Part shown: piece after piece, positions 17,501 to 25,904 of the stretch
Position numbering within the stretch: the first letter of the stretch is position 1
Layout of the letters: each line of letters starts with the position of its first letter
From: CAYPLH01 sp964411505
GTDB lineage: Bacteria > Bacillota > Clostridia > CAYPLH01 > DUMO01
DNA: 46,850 nt
Assembly: GCA_964411505.1 (NCBI GenBank)
Contig: CAYPLH010000030.1
Span: 1 to 46,850 of the forward strand
Direction: 5' to 3'
The notes under the pieces: generated by a model
What the model was told of the DNA's origin: nothing
Seen by the model: the letters and a program-made list of their open reading frames with translations, nothing else
Database searches by the model: none
Translations under genes and position numbers: made by a program

Positions 17501-18535
17501 GGAGCACAGCTTGTTACGAATTATGTGGGCGATATAACAAGGGAAAAAATCATTGATACACTTGGGGAAACCCTGCCTGCATATATGATTCCGCAGCTGT
17601 ACAGAAAACTGGACTATATTCCTGTTACCAAAAGTGGAAAAGCAGATGAAAAGAGCTTGCATCAAATGGGGTTCCCGTCCTGCACAAACCAACCAATTTT
17701 GAATGGCAACACGGAGTTTGATAAAATTGTAAAGAACTTGCAAGTGGCTTTTTACGAAATTTTTCAAATAGAGAATATAACAATAGATAGTGATTTCTTT
17801 GCATTGGGCGGCAATTCAATGAAGGCAGTTATGCTGGTAGAAACAATAAATAACAGGCATGATTACCAGCTGTATACACAAGATTTGTACCGGGATTATA
17901 TTGTAGGCAAACTAGCTATGCATATTTATATGAAACTTCATGTGCGGGTACAGTTTGAAGGATACAATATACCCCTATTAAATGCGTGGTCGGGTAGTCC
18001 TATGAAACGGCTATGGAAAGAAACAAAAATTGATTATACAAGCAGCGGACTTGATCAGCAATGGGAGGAAATTAGCGCTATAATTCAAGTTACCAAGCAA
18101 GAATGCCTGGCTATACTGATCAATTTACTGGTTGTTTTACATCAAGATAAGCAACTGCACCCGGTGTATTTATATAAATTTGGAAAAGTGCATTATTTTG
18201 TATTAGATACGCAACTGAACAAAAGTATTCCGGATTTTGTTAACTCTTTTATACAGTCCATGCGAAAGAGTGAAAATGTATTTGATATAAAGGAATTAAG
18301 CGTTCTCCTGGAGAGTCAAATGATACGGAAGAAGACAGTGGCGATGTATTATGTATCACCCATGCCCGAGCATGTTATAAATGAAACGATTTATGATATC
18401 CATATTGAAGTGGGGAATGAAGAAATTTGTTGCCACTATGATGACGAGAGTTATATACACGGTGGATTTGTCCCTTCCTGTGATGAATTGGTTCAGATAA
18501 CGGAGATACTGGCAAAACTATTGAAGGGGAGTTAA
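11558..18535 (+). CDS. Non-ribosomal peptide synthetase, C-FkbH-PCP-C-A(Tyr-like)-PCP-tail
   Basis: A 2325-aa multidomain enzyme. C1 (~1-430) has HHIFLDG at 132 and opens LNPAQSGILFH...YLEQ, like C domains that follow epimerases. An FkbH-like HAD domain (~430-1010) has DCDNTLW at 622 and a C-terminal part with FTNQ and SCRALDRNIE; FkbH enzymes load glyceryl from 1,3-bisphosphoglycerate. PCP1 has AGGTS, Ser1057. C2 has HHIIMDG at 1243. The A domain (~1555-2050) has YIIFTSGTTGEPKG at 1700; aligned by eye to GrsA its ten-residue code reads DGTIVAEVVK, close to the published Tyr code DGTITAEVAK. PCP2 has LGGNS, Ser2087. A ~195-aa tail is unassigned but resembles the end of a C domain. No TE. ATG 11558 has GAGGT eight bases upstream; TTG 11549 is the alternative. 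Confidence 0.93.
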   Translation: MEIADIYELNPAQSGILFHCLKESQQNIYLEQFCFTVQDTIDPGKAEKAWNKVIDSNEILRSVVKWKKLKKPLLVVLKENKLLVAVRHTDYAETIQEALEKEFRQGLDIEREAIRITLYFSGQDTYMIMTSHHIFLDGWSSSIIMQEFEHFYKGQPVLKENTYNHYMQLLKQPREEKERFWRSRVSGIQTMSLPEKQAVETEQTNISYHQFSDHEVEQVANFIKGSSFTLSTIVYAAWTIFLGYYNGEQTVFGATVSGREYNNHVFTDVAGLLINTLPFIGDVCTDDSLEELCEKIWRTQMESLVENGSVPLEKITSFYHKASAESELFNTLVVVENYPVYRDIDNQIQAVYSVRENTHYDITLQVTHAKSIEIKLLSKKQAYDSSRLALIGKAFQFILFELIGNTKQKVDHVYTKVQSLLPAGTDITIASSFIGEPVEKTMVAQLAAWGKNSTVQFRPLKAYCIDQLRDLAAASRGGRTNIFILRMDDLADHGRNIEKQMDALSFIKRQLHHILLNTEWKNKTIFCIIPSDMQYVNNEQLHAALNHLENEIYSITKGHPAIYAINLSAYITNESAESIYNMQTMDQFNMPYTEQYYDKIGASLARVILSFYGHKFKVIVTDCDNTLWNGVCGEGDVQVDLASQETQKFLLAMKKKGFLLCIASKNEEEDVWKVFLQNQDMILQKDDFTAWHINWNPKYQSMLSFAEELNLAVDSFIFMDDNITECVEMLKKLPQIFTLFMPSAAEKRRALLHNIWAFDKLGIQEDDKYRGQYYKDENNRKSLRQFYNNDDSYLQSLQLKVDIHETLPVEGKRIIDLSMRVSQFTNQPGKMEFESGKSSGNYTWSIYLEDIVGSYGMIGGARFHIKQEKVLVVDRFFLSCRALDRNIEYFFLQSIMETFPHVPYITIPYTKTNRNAPFLSYLEQLQMLQDKYVPFSQIADMILERCSMITKTKCGEMSPREAETVYNEIAESTQNTVAKIDLPEVYLAALQGNCNEKYLLAVNYIQNIPVMHVRNGASDVCHIEDDIFAALQQMWVDIIGSGDFSQTDTFFMAGGTSIQAAILTGRINDRFGSRLLLSDILIHNTLESQSALIRKSINEVDSASAENAVRQLPDEVPLLAYQNGIYISHNHYPDSLVYNHPIVYCFKTPLDRERLDKAVTALINKYDILRLSIHVDGSEIVQRIQSNLPFTIQYYNWPEVGMQTIGKELVKLIEPFDLSQTPLFRMRIIEIDKAQTVLFFDIHHIIMDGISLQVLIEEFERYYNGGIAEQQGFPFRKYVLEKNDLIASPMHKKAFDYWDNQLADSELFTKLPYGSSTVQAKASIQAGLTVKSGLTSEEMQKIKEIALAHNTTVFSFFMAAFGVLISTVSRKDTVCIGTPLQMRDQIETERSVGFYINSLPIKVAVQSVPNFVSLLQQVSNTVADAIKHKNYCQGITSKNSDRQLYNIMLVYHDFGNRPLTLNGSTGEQVELKNGFSEFDLSLIVANHTEGVTLEIEYKSSVLEYAEARMLMNCYTTLIRQLCLNPHLCINDLTLCTNEEKNAMLSLSRGKKEKYKQLTLYDLFEQQCKKTPDNTALFFEKQCLTYFELYSLVQQYVERIRLQEDIRNRTVALLMGTSVEQVAVILAIWKCGGAYVPIHTGSPRLRVKELMKKSRASWLIADPIFQNQYEDILQIYIDQVKPVAITGARTPCAIDRNNLAYIIFTSGTTGEPKGVQISHASIANAIQWRKKYYRMSEKDRCIQLFNYAFDGFLTSVFTPLISGASLLLCSDDKIHNVEMLCSYIANNNITHFICVPTLYKEIIEFITEEQVPSLQTVVLAGEVVSTLLVEKSCSRLPRVNLCNEYGPTENSVVSSARQHLQPSQKISAGNAIDNTDIYVLSPSQQLLPQGFYGEIYLGGSGLSLGYIDEKNDDSFIETSCGRLYRTGDIGRWNFCNELEILGRYNRQVKWHGYRIDLEEIDQVINRIPKVIDVKTVFMEASEGAQLVTNYVGDITREKIIDTLGETLPAYMIPQLYRKLDYIPVTKSGKADEKSLHQMGFPSCTNQPILNGNTEFDKIVKNLQVAFYEIFQIENITIDSDFFALGGNSMKAVMLVETINNRHDYQLYTQDLYRDYIVGKLAMHIYMKLHVRVQFEGYNIPLLNAWSGSPMKRLWKETKIDYTSSGLDQQWEEISAIIQVTKQECLAILINLLVVLHQDKQLHPVYLYKFGKVHYFVLDTQLNKSIPDFVNSFIQSMRKSENVFDIKELSVLLESQMIRKKTVAMYYVSPMPEHVINETIYDIHIEVGNEEICCHYDDESYIHGGFVPSCDELVQITEILAKLLKGS

Positions 18536-18537
18536 TA

Positions 18538-19569
18538 ATGAATTATTTTTTATACGTTGCCATAGGAAAACATGATTATTTATATGAAACAATTTACTCT
18601 ATACGCTCATTTGAGAGAGCAGTAAAAGACAGTTCGTACCGTATAGTTATTTATACGGATAATGAGGAGTTTTTTCAAAAGTATTACAATGAAAATTACC
18701 ATGTGGAGATAAATAGGTTGCCGTCTGAGTTGACCAGGCAATGGTTAGAAAAAAATGTGTTTTCAGTAAAGATATATGCGCTGAAGAGTTTTTTGGCGGC
18801 TTATAAAAGTGATGTCGTATTTATAGATACGGATACATTCATTTATAAAGATATATCCACATTATTTGGTTATATTGAAAAGGACAACTTCGTTATGTAT
18901 CGTGCTTGCACTCCTTTGGGGCAGGCAGTGACCATTTTGCATGATATTTGCAAGGAATCAATAAATGCATATAACAAGACGGTGCTGGAATTTTACAATT
19001 ATCTTATCCAGAACAAATATCTGGTGTGTGGCCAAAAGAGTTATGTATACTCGCAGAATTTTATTCCCTATAATTCAGGAATCATTGGTATCAGCTATGA
19101 AAATGCTGATTTATTGGATGAAGTGGAGCACCTGAATCATTTTATATACGATACGTTTGGGCTGTATTATGCAGAAGAATTTGCCTTTGCTACGGTTTTT
19201 CAGCGTGCTGGAAAGATAAGAACCTGTAATTTACAAGACAAAATTTATCATTATACAAAATTTTATCCATACACAAGGCTATTAGGTGGGTATATATTAC
19301 AATACCTGGTGCCGGATGACAAAGAGCAGCTGGTTGTTTTATTAAATCAATATCATATTGATTTATCTAAATATGACTTTGATATAAGTGAAATTGAAGA
19401 ATTTTCTTGCTATGTGGATGGAATTGTCCGTTCTACCTTTTCCAAAAACGAAACGGAACGTGACGTCGACAACGAAGAAAAAATTGCCAGAAAGGCTTAT
19501 TATTTGCATAGTAAATCTGATCAGTATGCAGCCATATATAGAAAATATTTAAAAATGGAGTTGAAGTAG
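18538..19569 (+). CDS. GT-A type glycosyltransferase with DTD motif (copy 1)
   Basis: A 343-aa protein with the layout of GT8-like retaining transferases. The strand VVFIDTDTFIYKDISTLF contains the metal/nucleotide-sugar DxD (Asp97-Thr-Asp99). Later, NSGIIGI and EEFAFATVF resemble the acceptor region of such enzymes, followed by DKIYHYTKF. It is a close paralogue of the protein at 28755, with the DxD at the same residue number and many shared blocks. It starts 2 bases after the NRPS stop and is itself followed by a carbamoyltransferase 3 bases later, so it probably installs the sugar that is then carbamoylated (inference). The exact GT family and donor are uncertain. Confidence 0.75.
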   Translation: MNYFLYVAIGKHDYLYETIYSIRSFERAVKDSSYRIVIYTDNEEFFQKYYNENYHVEINRLPSELTRQWLEKNVFSVKIYALKSFLAAYKSDVVFIDTDTFIYKDISTLFGYIEKDNFVMYRACTPLGQAVTILHDICKESINAYNKTVLEFYNYLIQNKYLVCGQKSYVYSQNFIPYNSGIIGISYENADLLDEVEHLNHFIYDTFGLYYAEEFAFATVFQRAGKIRTCNLQDKIYHYTKFYPYTRLLGGYILQYLVPDDKEQLVVLLNQYHIDLSKYDFDISEIEEFSCYVDGIVRSTFSKNETERDVDNEEKIARKAYYLHSKSDQYAAIYRKYLKMELK

Positions 19570-19572
19570 GAT

Positions 19573-21573
19573 ATGTTCATTTTAGGTCTGAACAGTGGAT
19601 ATAATTTACCATATGAAAATCTGTACAATGCGCCCTTTGCAGGATATAACCATGATACATCCGCCTGTTTGTTGAAGGATGGAGAAGTTGTGTGCGCTTA
19701 TGAAGAAGAAAGGCTGACAAGAATCAAACATACAAATGCCTTTCCCCTACAAAGCATAAAGGCATGTTTGGATTATGCAGGTATTTCTATGCAAGAAATT
19801 GATGCAATTGCGTTCATGGGTGAAGAAAAGCACCACAATCAGGAGCTGATGAAGCATTTTTTCTACAACCAACATTTTGAAACGAATATATATACTTTTA
19901 GGCAGCTGATAAAACGTAATTTTGAAACAGCGTTTGGGGAAAAGCTAGATGAAAAAAAGATACATTTTACAAATCATCATGTAGCTCATGCATGCAGTAG
20001 TTATTATATGTCAGGGTTCAAAGACAGCTTAGTTATTGCCATCGATGGGTATGGAGATGCAGCGTCCGGTATGATATTTGCAGGAGAAAACAATGAACTG
20101 AAACTGCTACACAGCATGAATGAATTTATTTCACTAGGTAATTTTTATGGTGATGCCATTGCCTTTCTTGGATATTCCATTTTCGATGAGTATAAGGTTA
20201 TGGGATTGGCACCTTACGGCAATGATGCAAAATATAAAAAAGTGTTTAACAAATTATATAAATTGCTTCCGGGCGGACAATATGAAACGTACCCATATTT
20301 GTTGAACCCAATATTTGTAGATATATTTAATATCAGGAAAAAAGGCGAAGAGTTCACTCAAGACCATATGGACTTTGCAGCAGGTCTGCAGCAGGCTACG
20401 GAAAACATCTTCTTGCATATAGTTCATTCATATCAACAGAAGACAGGTCTTAAAAATCTTTGCTTGTCAGGTGGTGTTGCACAAAACTGCACAATAAATG
20501 GTAAAATTTATTACGCAGGTATTTTTGACGGCATATTTATACAGCCGGCAGCCGGGGACGCCGGGGGAAGCATTGGCGCAGCAATAAACACGGCAAAACA
20601 ACTGGATCAAACTATACAATTTAACAAACAACAGCATACATACCTTGGGAAACCACTTGCCGATGATTCAAGGATAGAGAAAACGTTGAAAAAGTATGCT
20701 TCTTTTCTGGACTACCGTTTTGAAGGCGAAATTGTACAGAAAACAGCCGATATGCTGACGGAAGGCAAAATCATTGGCTGGGTACAAGGAAGATCTGAAT
20801 TTGGCCCTAGGGCATTGGGAAACCGAAGCATTATAGCAGATCCATGTCCTGCAAAAAACAAGGATATTATTAATAAAATGGTTAAAAAGAGAGAATCGTA
20901 TCGGCCATTTGCCCCTTCTGTACTGAGTGAATATGTCGATGCATATTTTAAGGTTCCGAACTCTGCCCAGGAGTTTGACTATATGAATATAGTACTGAGC
21001 GTGAAGGAAGATAAAAGAGAACAACTGGGTGCAGTTACACATGTGGATGGTTCTGCCCGGGTACAAACCATTCAAAAACGAACCAATCCGCTATATTGGT
21101 CCCTGGTCAAAGCTTTCCACGACCGTACCGGTGTGCCAATCCTCTTGAATACATCATTTAACAATAATGCAGAGCCAATTGTAGATTCCTGCGAAGATGC
21201 CATTATATGCTATTTAACTACAGACCTTGATTATTTGGTAATTGGCAATTATATTGTGAGCAGGAAAGAGGATAAAAATCAAAATTATAGCGAGGTAAAA
21301 ATAGGACTGCCATGTAATATGCAGTTGCAAAGTAAGAAGCAGCAAATTTCAAATAAGAATATAATTTCATTGTATGAAATTTATAATATTTCGGCTTATC
21401 GTCGCCGTGTTATTGATGAAGATATGTACTGTTTTCTACAAGCATGCCTGACGGGTAAAAAAGTAGGTGAAATAGCAGAAGGTTACGATGAACAAACTAT
21501 GGAAAAGATATATTGTGAAATAAAGGATCTTTGGAAAGAACGGTATCTTGTTATGAAAATGGAGGAATCATAA
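19573..21573 (+). CDS. Carbamoyltransferase (NodU/CmcH/TobZ family), canonical
   Basis: A 666-aa O-carbamoyltransferase with the family motifs intact: NHDTSACLL, HHVAHACSSYYMSG with all His of the Kae1-like site, IDGYGDAASG, MGLAPYG, SGGVAQNC, QPAAGDAGGSIGAA, then the YrdC-like half with QGRSEFGPRALGNRS, RPFAPSVL, SARVQTI and NTSFNNNAEPIV. It probably transfers a carbamoyl group to a hydroxyl of a sugar or of the peptide-polyketide. A C-terminal extension of roughly 100 residues after the catalytic part has no recognised motif. The stop overlaps the PKS start by one base (TAATG), so the two are translationally coupled. It is much closer to the family consensus than the copy at 8871. Confidence 0.94.
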   Translation: MFILGLNSGYNLPYENLYNAPFAGYNHDTSACLLKDGEVVCAYEEERLTRIKHTNAFPLQSIKACLDYAGISMQEIDAIAFMGEEKHHNQELMKHFFYNQHFETNIYTFRQLIKRNFETAFGEKLDEKKIHFTNHHVAHACSSYYMSGFKDSLVIAIDGYGDAASGMIFAGENNELKLLHSMNEFISLGNFYGDAIAFLGYSIFDEYKVMGLAPYGNDAKYKKVFNKLYKLLPGGQYETYPYLLNPIFVDIFNIRKKGEEFTQDHMDFAAGLQQATENIFLHIVHSYQQKTGLKNLCLSGGVAQNCTINGKIYYAGIFDGIFIQPAAGDAGGSIGAAINTAKQLDQTIQFNKQQHTYLGKPLADDSRIEKTLKKYASFLDYRFEGEIVQKTADMLTEGKIIGWVQGRSEFGPRALGNRSIIADPCPAKNKDIINKMVKKRESYRPFAPSVLSEYVDAYFKVPNSAQEFDYMNIVLSVKEDKREQLGAVTHVDGSARVQTIQKRTNPLYWSLVKAFHDRTGVPILLNTSFNNNAEPIVDSCEDAIICYLTTDLDYLVIGNYIVSRKEDKNQNYSEVKIGLPCNMQLQSKKQQISNKNIISLYEIYNISAYRRRVIDEDMYCFLQACLTGKKVGEIAEGYDEQTMEKIYCEIKDLWKERYLVMKMEES

Positions 21574-24500
21574 TGAATATAAATGAATTGCGAAATTCAC
21601 TTATTCATAACAAAGAGCAGTTGCCTTTACAAGATAACGATGTGGCCATTATAGGAATGGATTTTAATATAGCGGGAATGGATTCTGTTGAGAAAATGCA
21701 CCTATGCTTGCAAGATGGACATGATATGATTCGGGAGTTGTATGGTCGCAGAAGGGAGGATATGGATCATATTTCCAAGGTTCTTTTAAATAGAGAATGC
21801 GACAAGCTGCTAGAAATGGGCTATATGGATGAGATTGATTTATTTGATCATGACTTTTTCTCATACTCGCATCAGGAGGCTGTTTTGATGGATCCATCAC
21901 ATCGCCTTCTTCTCCAATCCGTTTACCATGCTTTTGAGGATGCAGGGGTCCCTTCGCACAAATACCGAGATTCTAAAACAGGCGTATTTATTGCTTATGG
22001 AAATAATGATATGGTACAGTACAGGCAATATGTTTACTCACTGGAGCCTGATAGCGCAGGCAGTATTATCATAAACAATCACAGGGCGCTTCTGGCCGGC
22101 CGTATCTCCTATCATTTTAATCTACATGGACCCAATATGGTTATCGATACAGCTTGTTCTTCTTCTCTCACAGCCGTATATACAGCATACCGATTGCTTC
22201 TGACGGGTGAATGCGAAATGGCGGTTGTAAGCGGTATTCAATATTCTCTGCTGCCCATAGTAGATCCCAAATTTAACGTAGGTATACAATCGAAAAATGG
22301 CAGAACAAAAACATTCAATAATGATTCTGATGGTACAGGTATTGGAGAGGGTTATGTTACAATTATTTTGAAGAAAATGAGCAAGGCCATTGCGGATCGC
22401 GACCCTATCCATGCCGTAATCAAGGGCATTGCATGTAACCAGGATGGTTTGAGTAGTTCGCTTACATCCCCAAACCCCAAAGCACAAATACAAGTTATTT
22501 CCGATGCGCTGGATAAAGCAAACATCCATCCTGAAACTATTCAATATATTGAGGCGCATGGAACAGGAACGAAAATTGGAGATCCGCTTGAATTATCCTC
22601 TTTACAATATACATATTCAAAATATACAAACAAAAAACACTTTTGCGCAATAGGCTCTATAAAAAGCAATATTGGCCATTTGGATAGCGTTGCCGGCCTG
22701 GCTGGTATTATTAAATGTATACTTTCATTTAAATATAAGGCTTTGTATCCCACGATCCATTGCCAGTACCCAAATAAAGATTTTGATTTTCTGAATTCGG
22801 CTATGTATCTTTCCTTGCAATACCGCAAATGGGAAAAAGATGAAACAGCTAGGCGTTGTGCGGTAAGTTCGTTTGGCATCAGCGGCACAAACAGCCATAT
22901 GATACTAGAAGAGCCTGTGGAGAGAGCGGACGGGCAGAAATGCACCGATATACCGCAACTGGTATGTTTCTCCGGACAAAATGAAAATGTATTAGTCAAT
23001 AATATAAAGGCAATCAAAGCGTACATAGACAGTCACTTGGAAATCAATTTTATATCCTTGTGTTATACGTTAAATAGCAGAAGGGATCATCACATATGTC
23101 GTTTGGCTATTGTGGCGGATAACGTAGCCGATTTATCCCATAAGATTTCACAAGTATTGTCTAACGCGGACGATGCTGATTGTGTTTATACCAATACAAA
23201 TCTGTGTGGTGAACACAAGCCGGCTTCTTTGGCTGTTTCGTATTACTCCGCACAGCATGAAAAAGCAATACAGTTTATTCATGCAGATTATACAGCCCGG
23301 CGTGAGACGTGTGAACAAGCTGGCCAATGCATTTCTCTTCCTGGATACCAATTTGACAAGACACGCTGTTGGCCGGATAGATCATCGGAGGATAACGGAT
23401 TTTATGCGAACAGTTTATGTAAACCAGTCGTATGGGAAAAAGCGGGAAACATGGAGAGGGCAAAAAGCCCTATTAATAAAAAAATATTGTTTATTTGTGC
23501 GGAAAATAACCACTGCAAAGAAACAATGAACATACTGGAAAGCATGAATAATCAAGTCCGGTGTATCTTTTGGGGTCATGGATATACTGAATCGTTGAAT
23601 ACCACCTATGATATGGTTATAATCCTCCCTCCAAAGGCACCGAAACAGTACACAGCAACGGAGATAACAGCAAATGTGGAAACATTTTTTTATACACCGC
23701 ACATTGTTTTAGATACTATGTTAAATAACGGGCTTTGTGCAAAAGCATTTTATATTATTACCAGCCATGCGTATATAATTGGGTCAGAAACATATGCAGA
23801 TCCTTTTTCCTCTGCTTTTGTCTCGTATATCCATACTTATCTGCATACAAAGGTAGGGGCAGCTCGCATCCATGTTGTGGATTTAGATAATCTGGATGGA
23901 CAAATGATGCAAACCATTTCTATTGAATATGGATATGAAGGCACCTATATTGCCTTTAGGAAAGGGAGTATGTATCATCGTTCGCTGCAAAACATGAACA
24001 AGATGCTGCCAAGTTTGCAAAAACCTTATTTCCGGGATCGCAGCACTTACGTTATTATCGGCGGTACAGGCGCACTAGGGTCGGTGCTGTGTAAAAAATT
24101 GTTAGACATATATAAAGAACTGAATTTGCATGTGGTAGGCAAAAGAGACGCCAGTTCTGCCCAGGCAAAAAACGGCCTATATGTACCGGAAGGCAGTACC
24201 ATCCATTTTCATACTGCGGATATAACGGATGAAAAACAAGTGATTTCCCTTTGCAATAGCATATTTAAGAAGGATAAACCCATAGACGGAGTTATATTCT
24301 GCGCAGGGGTACGCGGGAACCAGGTAAACGGGCGGCCTGATTTAACAGATATACAACAAACCTGTCTACCTAAAATACTTGGATTGCACCTTATCCATAA
24401 GTATTTGCTTCATAAAAATAGCTTTTGCATTATTTACTCCTCAGCCGCTGCTTTGGGCGCGTTTGGAAAGGAAAGTGATTATGCGGCTTCCAATGCGTTT

Positions 24501-25904
24501 ATGGATACCTATGCAAGTAGGCTATCAATGGAAGGGATCCGCGCAATAACAGTCAATTGGGCCGGATTCAATTCCATTGGATTATCAGAAGGGCTGCCGG
24601 GTGATAATCTTGCACTGCATAAGGAGGAAGCATACGACAGCTTATTTGATGCACTGGATTGTAATCTTAAGCAGGTTTTTATTGGAAGTCTGGAACCGGC
24701 AACCGATACGAAATTAAATCATCATCAGCCGGCGCCGACCCCGGAACATGCTTCGGTGCAGGAAAAAATAGTATATGCTTGGGAAAGTATATTAGGCCAT
24801 ACCAGGTTTACATTGGATGACGATTTCTACGCGGCGGGAGGAAATTCGATCAATGCGGTAGGGTTGACCGTAAAAATTAAAGAGCTGACCGGGTATGAAA
24901 TGCAGATACAGGATATTAGTACAATAAGGGCTATAACCAATCAAATCAACACCAACCAGCAACTTGTTCCGTACAGCAATGATTTATATGTAGACTGTTT
25001 TTTTGCATCTTTATTTACACTTTTAAGTAACGCTTCCATTGACATTGAAAATTTTTTGCTGCATTACGTTCCGGTTTATAAGCTAAATAAGAAAAATCAA
25101 TTGGTAACGAAATATAAAAGCAGCGAAGGTATGCAGATTATACTGGAACGCTATGGAATAACGTGTGCTACTTTTAATACTATAGAAGAAATCCTGTTAT
25201 TTTTATCGGATTCAAAACAAAAGGACCAACATTTAATTTTGGCTGTTGACTGTTATTATATGGAGAATAAAGAAGCATATTACCTGAAAAAACATTTAAT
25301 TCATTATATTATTGTGGAGAGCATTAACCGGCATAGCAAGCAAGTTTCTATTATTGATCAAATTGAACAGGACAGCTTGAGCTACAAAACGATGCAGGTA
25401 TCTACAGACTGCTTAATACGGGCCTATAATGGGGCGAAGCAGGCGGAAGATAAGGAAGTAATAGAAGATAATCTGGTACTGGATTTTTCAAAACTGAATC
25501 ATTATATTTGCACGTATGAACAATATAAAGAGTTATGTGGCCTGTGGAAAGACGAGATTGATAATGGCCTTACAATACAAGCCAATGTAATACGAAAACA
25601 CTTGGATGAACAATATAATAATTTCAGCGACGAAATATTGTATCAGCGGTTGGTTGATGAACTCAGCCAGATTATTGCCGCCAAAAAAATAGAACATGTA
25701 CATGATGCAGCCCAGCCGGGTCAACCGCTGTTAGCAAAACGCAGTCAAGAAGTTTATGATGCGTGGGTTCATATAAGGGTGAAATATATAAAGCAGTATT
25801 TAACAAACACGCCGGATTTTCATACAATATTGAAAATGGTTATAGATGCGATTGCACTCGAAAAAAAGTATTATACAGTATCATCCGGGGAGGCAACAGA
25901 ATGA
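21573..25904 (+). CDS. AT-less polyketide synthase module KS-KR-ACP with C-terminal BtrH-like domain
   Basis: 1443 aa. KS (~14-440) has the catalytic triad Cys195 (DTACSSSL), His329 (EAHGTGT) and His369 (KSNIGHL). No AT domain follows: only ~150 residues lead to LPGYQFDKTRCWP, the linker that normally comes after an AT, so the module is of trans-AT type and a discrete AT is the next gene. KR (~823-1035) has GGTGALG at 830 and a YSS...SDYAASN active site (Tyr970). ACP has GGNSINA, Ser1092. Residues ~1135-1443 resemble the BtrH N-terminal/C39-like fold, with a candidate Cys1142, VDCYYM, HLIHYIIV (His1244) and SIID. BtrH transfers an ACP-bound acyl group to an amine, so this domain may release the chain. 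ATG 21573 follows GGAGG; the upstream frame to 21531 is inside the preceding gene. Confidence 0.9.
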   Translation: MNINELRNSLIHNKEQLPLQDNDVAIIGMDFNIAGMDSVEKMHLCLQDGHDMIRELYGRRREDMDHISKVLLNRECDKLLEMGYMDEIDLFDHDFFSYSHQEAVLMDPSHRLLLQSVYHAFEDAGVPSHKYRDSKTGVFIAYGNNDMVQYRQYVYSLEPDSAGSIIINNHRALLAGRISYHFNLHGPNMVIDTACSSSLTAVYTAYRLLLTGECEMAVVSGIQYSLLPIVDPKFNVGIQSKNGRTKTFNNDSDGTGIGEGYVTIILKKMSKAIADRDPIHAVIKGIACNQDGLSSSLTSPNPKAQIQVISDALDKANIHPETIQYIEAHGTGTKIGDPLELSSLQYTYSKYTNKKHFCAIGSIKSNIGHLDSVAGLAGIIKCILSFKYKALYPTIHCQYPNKDFDFLNSAMYLSLQYRKWEKDETARRCAVSSFGISGTNSHMILEEPVERADGQKCTDIPQLVCFSGQNENVLVNNIKAIKAYIDSHLEINFISLCYTLNSRRDHHICRLAIVADNVADLSHKISQVLSNADDADCVYTNTNLCGEHKPASLAVSYYSAQHEKAIQFIHADYTARRETCEQAGQCISLPGYQFDKTRCWPDRSSEDNGFYANSLCKPVVWEKAGNMERAKSPINKKILFICAENNHCKETMNILESMNNQVRCIFWGHGYTESLNTTYDMVIILPPKAPKQYTATEITANVETFFYTPHIVLDTMLNNGLCAKAFYIITSHAYIIGSETYADPFSSAFVSYIHTYLHTKVGAARIHVVDLDNLDGQMMQTISIEYGYEGTYIAFRKGSMYHRSLQNMNKMLPSLQKPYFRDRSTYVIIGGTGALGSVLCKKLLDIYKELNLHVVGKRDASSAQAKNGLYVPEGSTIHFHTADITDEKQVISLCNSIFKKDKPIDGVIFCAGVRGNQVNGRPDLTDIQQTCLPKILGLHLIHKYLLHKNSFCIIYSSAAALGAFGKESDYAASNAFMDTYASRLSMEGIRAITVNWAGFNSIGLSEGLPGDNLALHKEEAYDSLFDALDCNLKQVFIGSLEPATDTKLNHHQPAPTPEHASVQEKIVYAWESILGHTRFTLDDDFYAAGGNSINAVGLTVKIKELTGYEMQIQDISTIRAITNQINTNQQLVPYSNDLYVDCFFASLFTLLSNASIDIENFLLHYVPVYKLNKKNQLVTKYKSSEGMQIILERYGITCATFNTIEEILLFLSDSKQKDQHLILAVDCYYMENKEAYYLKKHLIHYIIVESINRHSKQVSIIDQIEQDSLSYKTMQVSTDCLIRAYNGAKQAEDKEVIEDNLVLDFSKLNHYICTYEQYKELCGLWKDEIDNGLTIQANVIRKHLDEQYNNFSDEILYQRLVDELSQIIAAKKIEHVHDAAQPGQPLLAKRSQEVYDAWVHIRVKYIKQYLTNTPDFHTILKMVIDAIALEKKYYTVSSGEATE

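Noticed and set aside
20668..21075. Minus-strand 135-aa frame inside the canonical carbamoyltransferase
   Set aside because: Shadow of a well-conserved gene whose motifs continue across the region.
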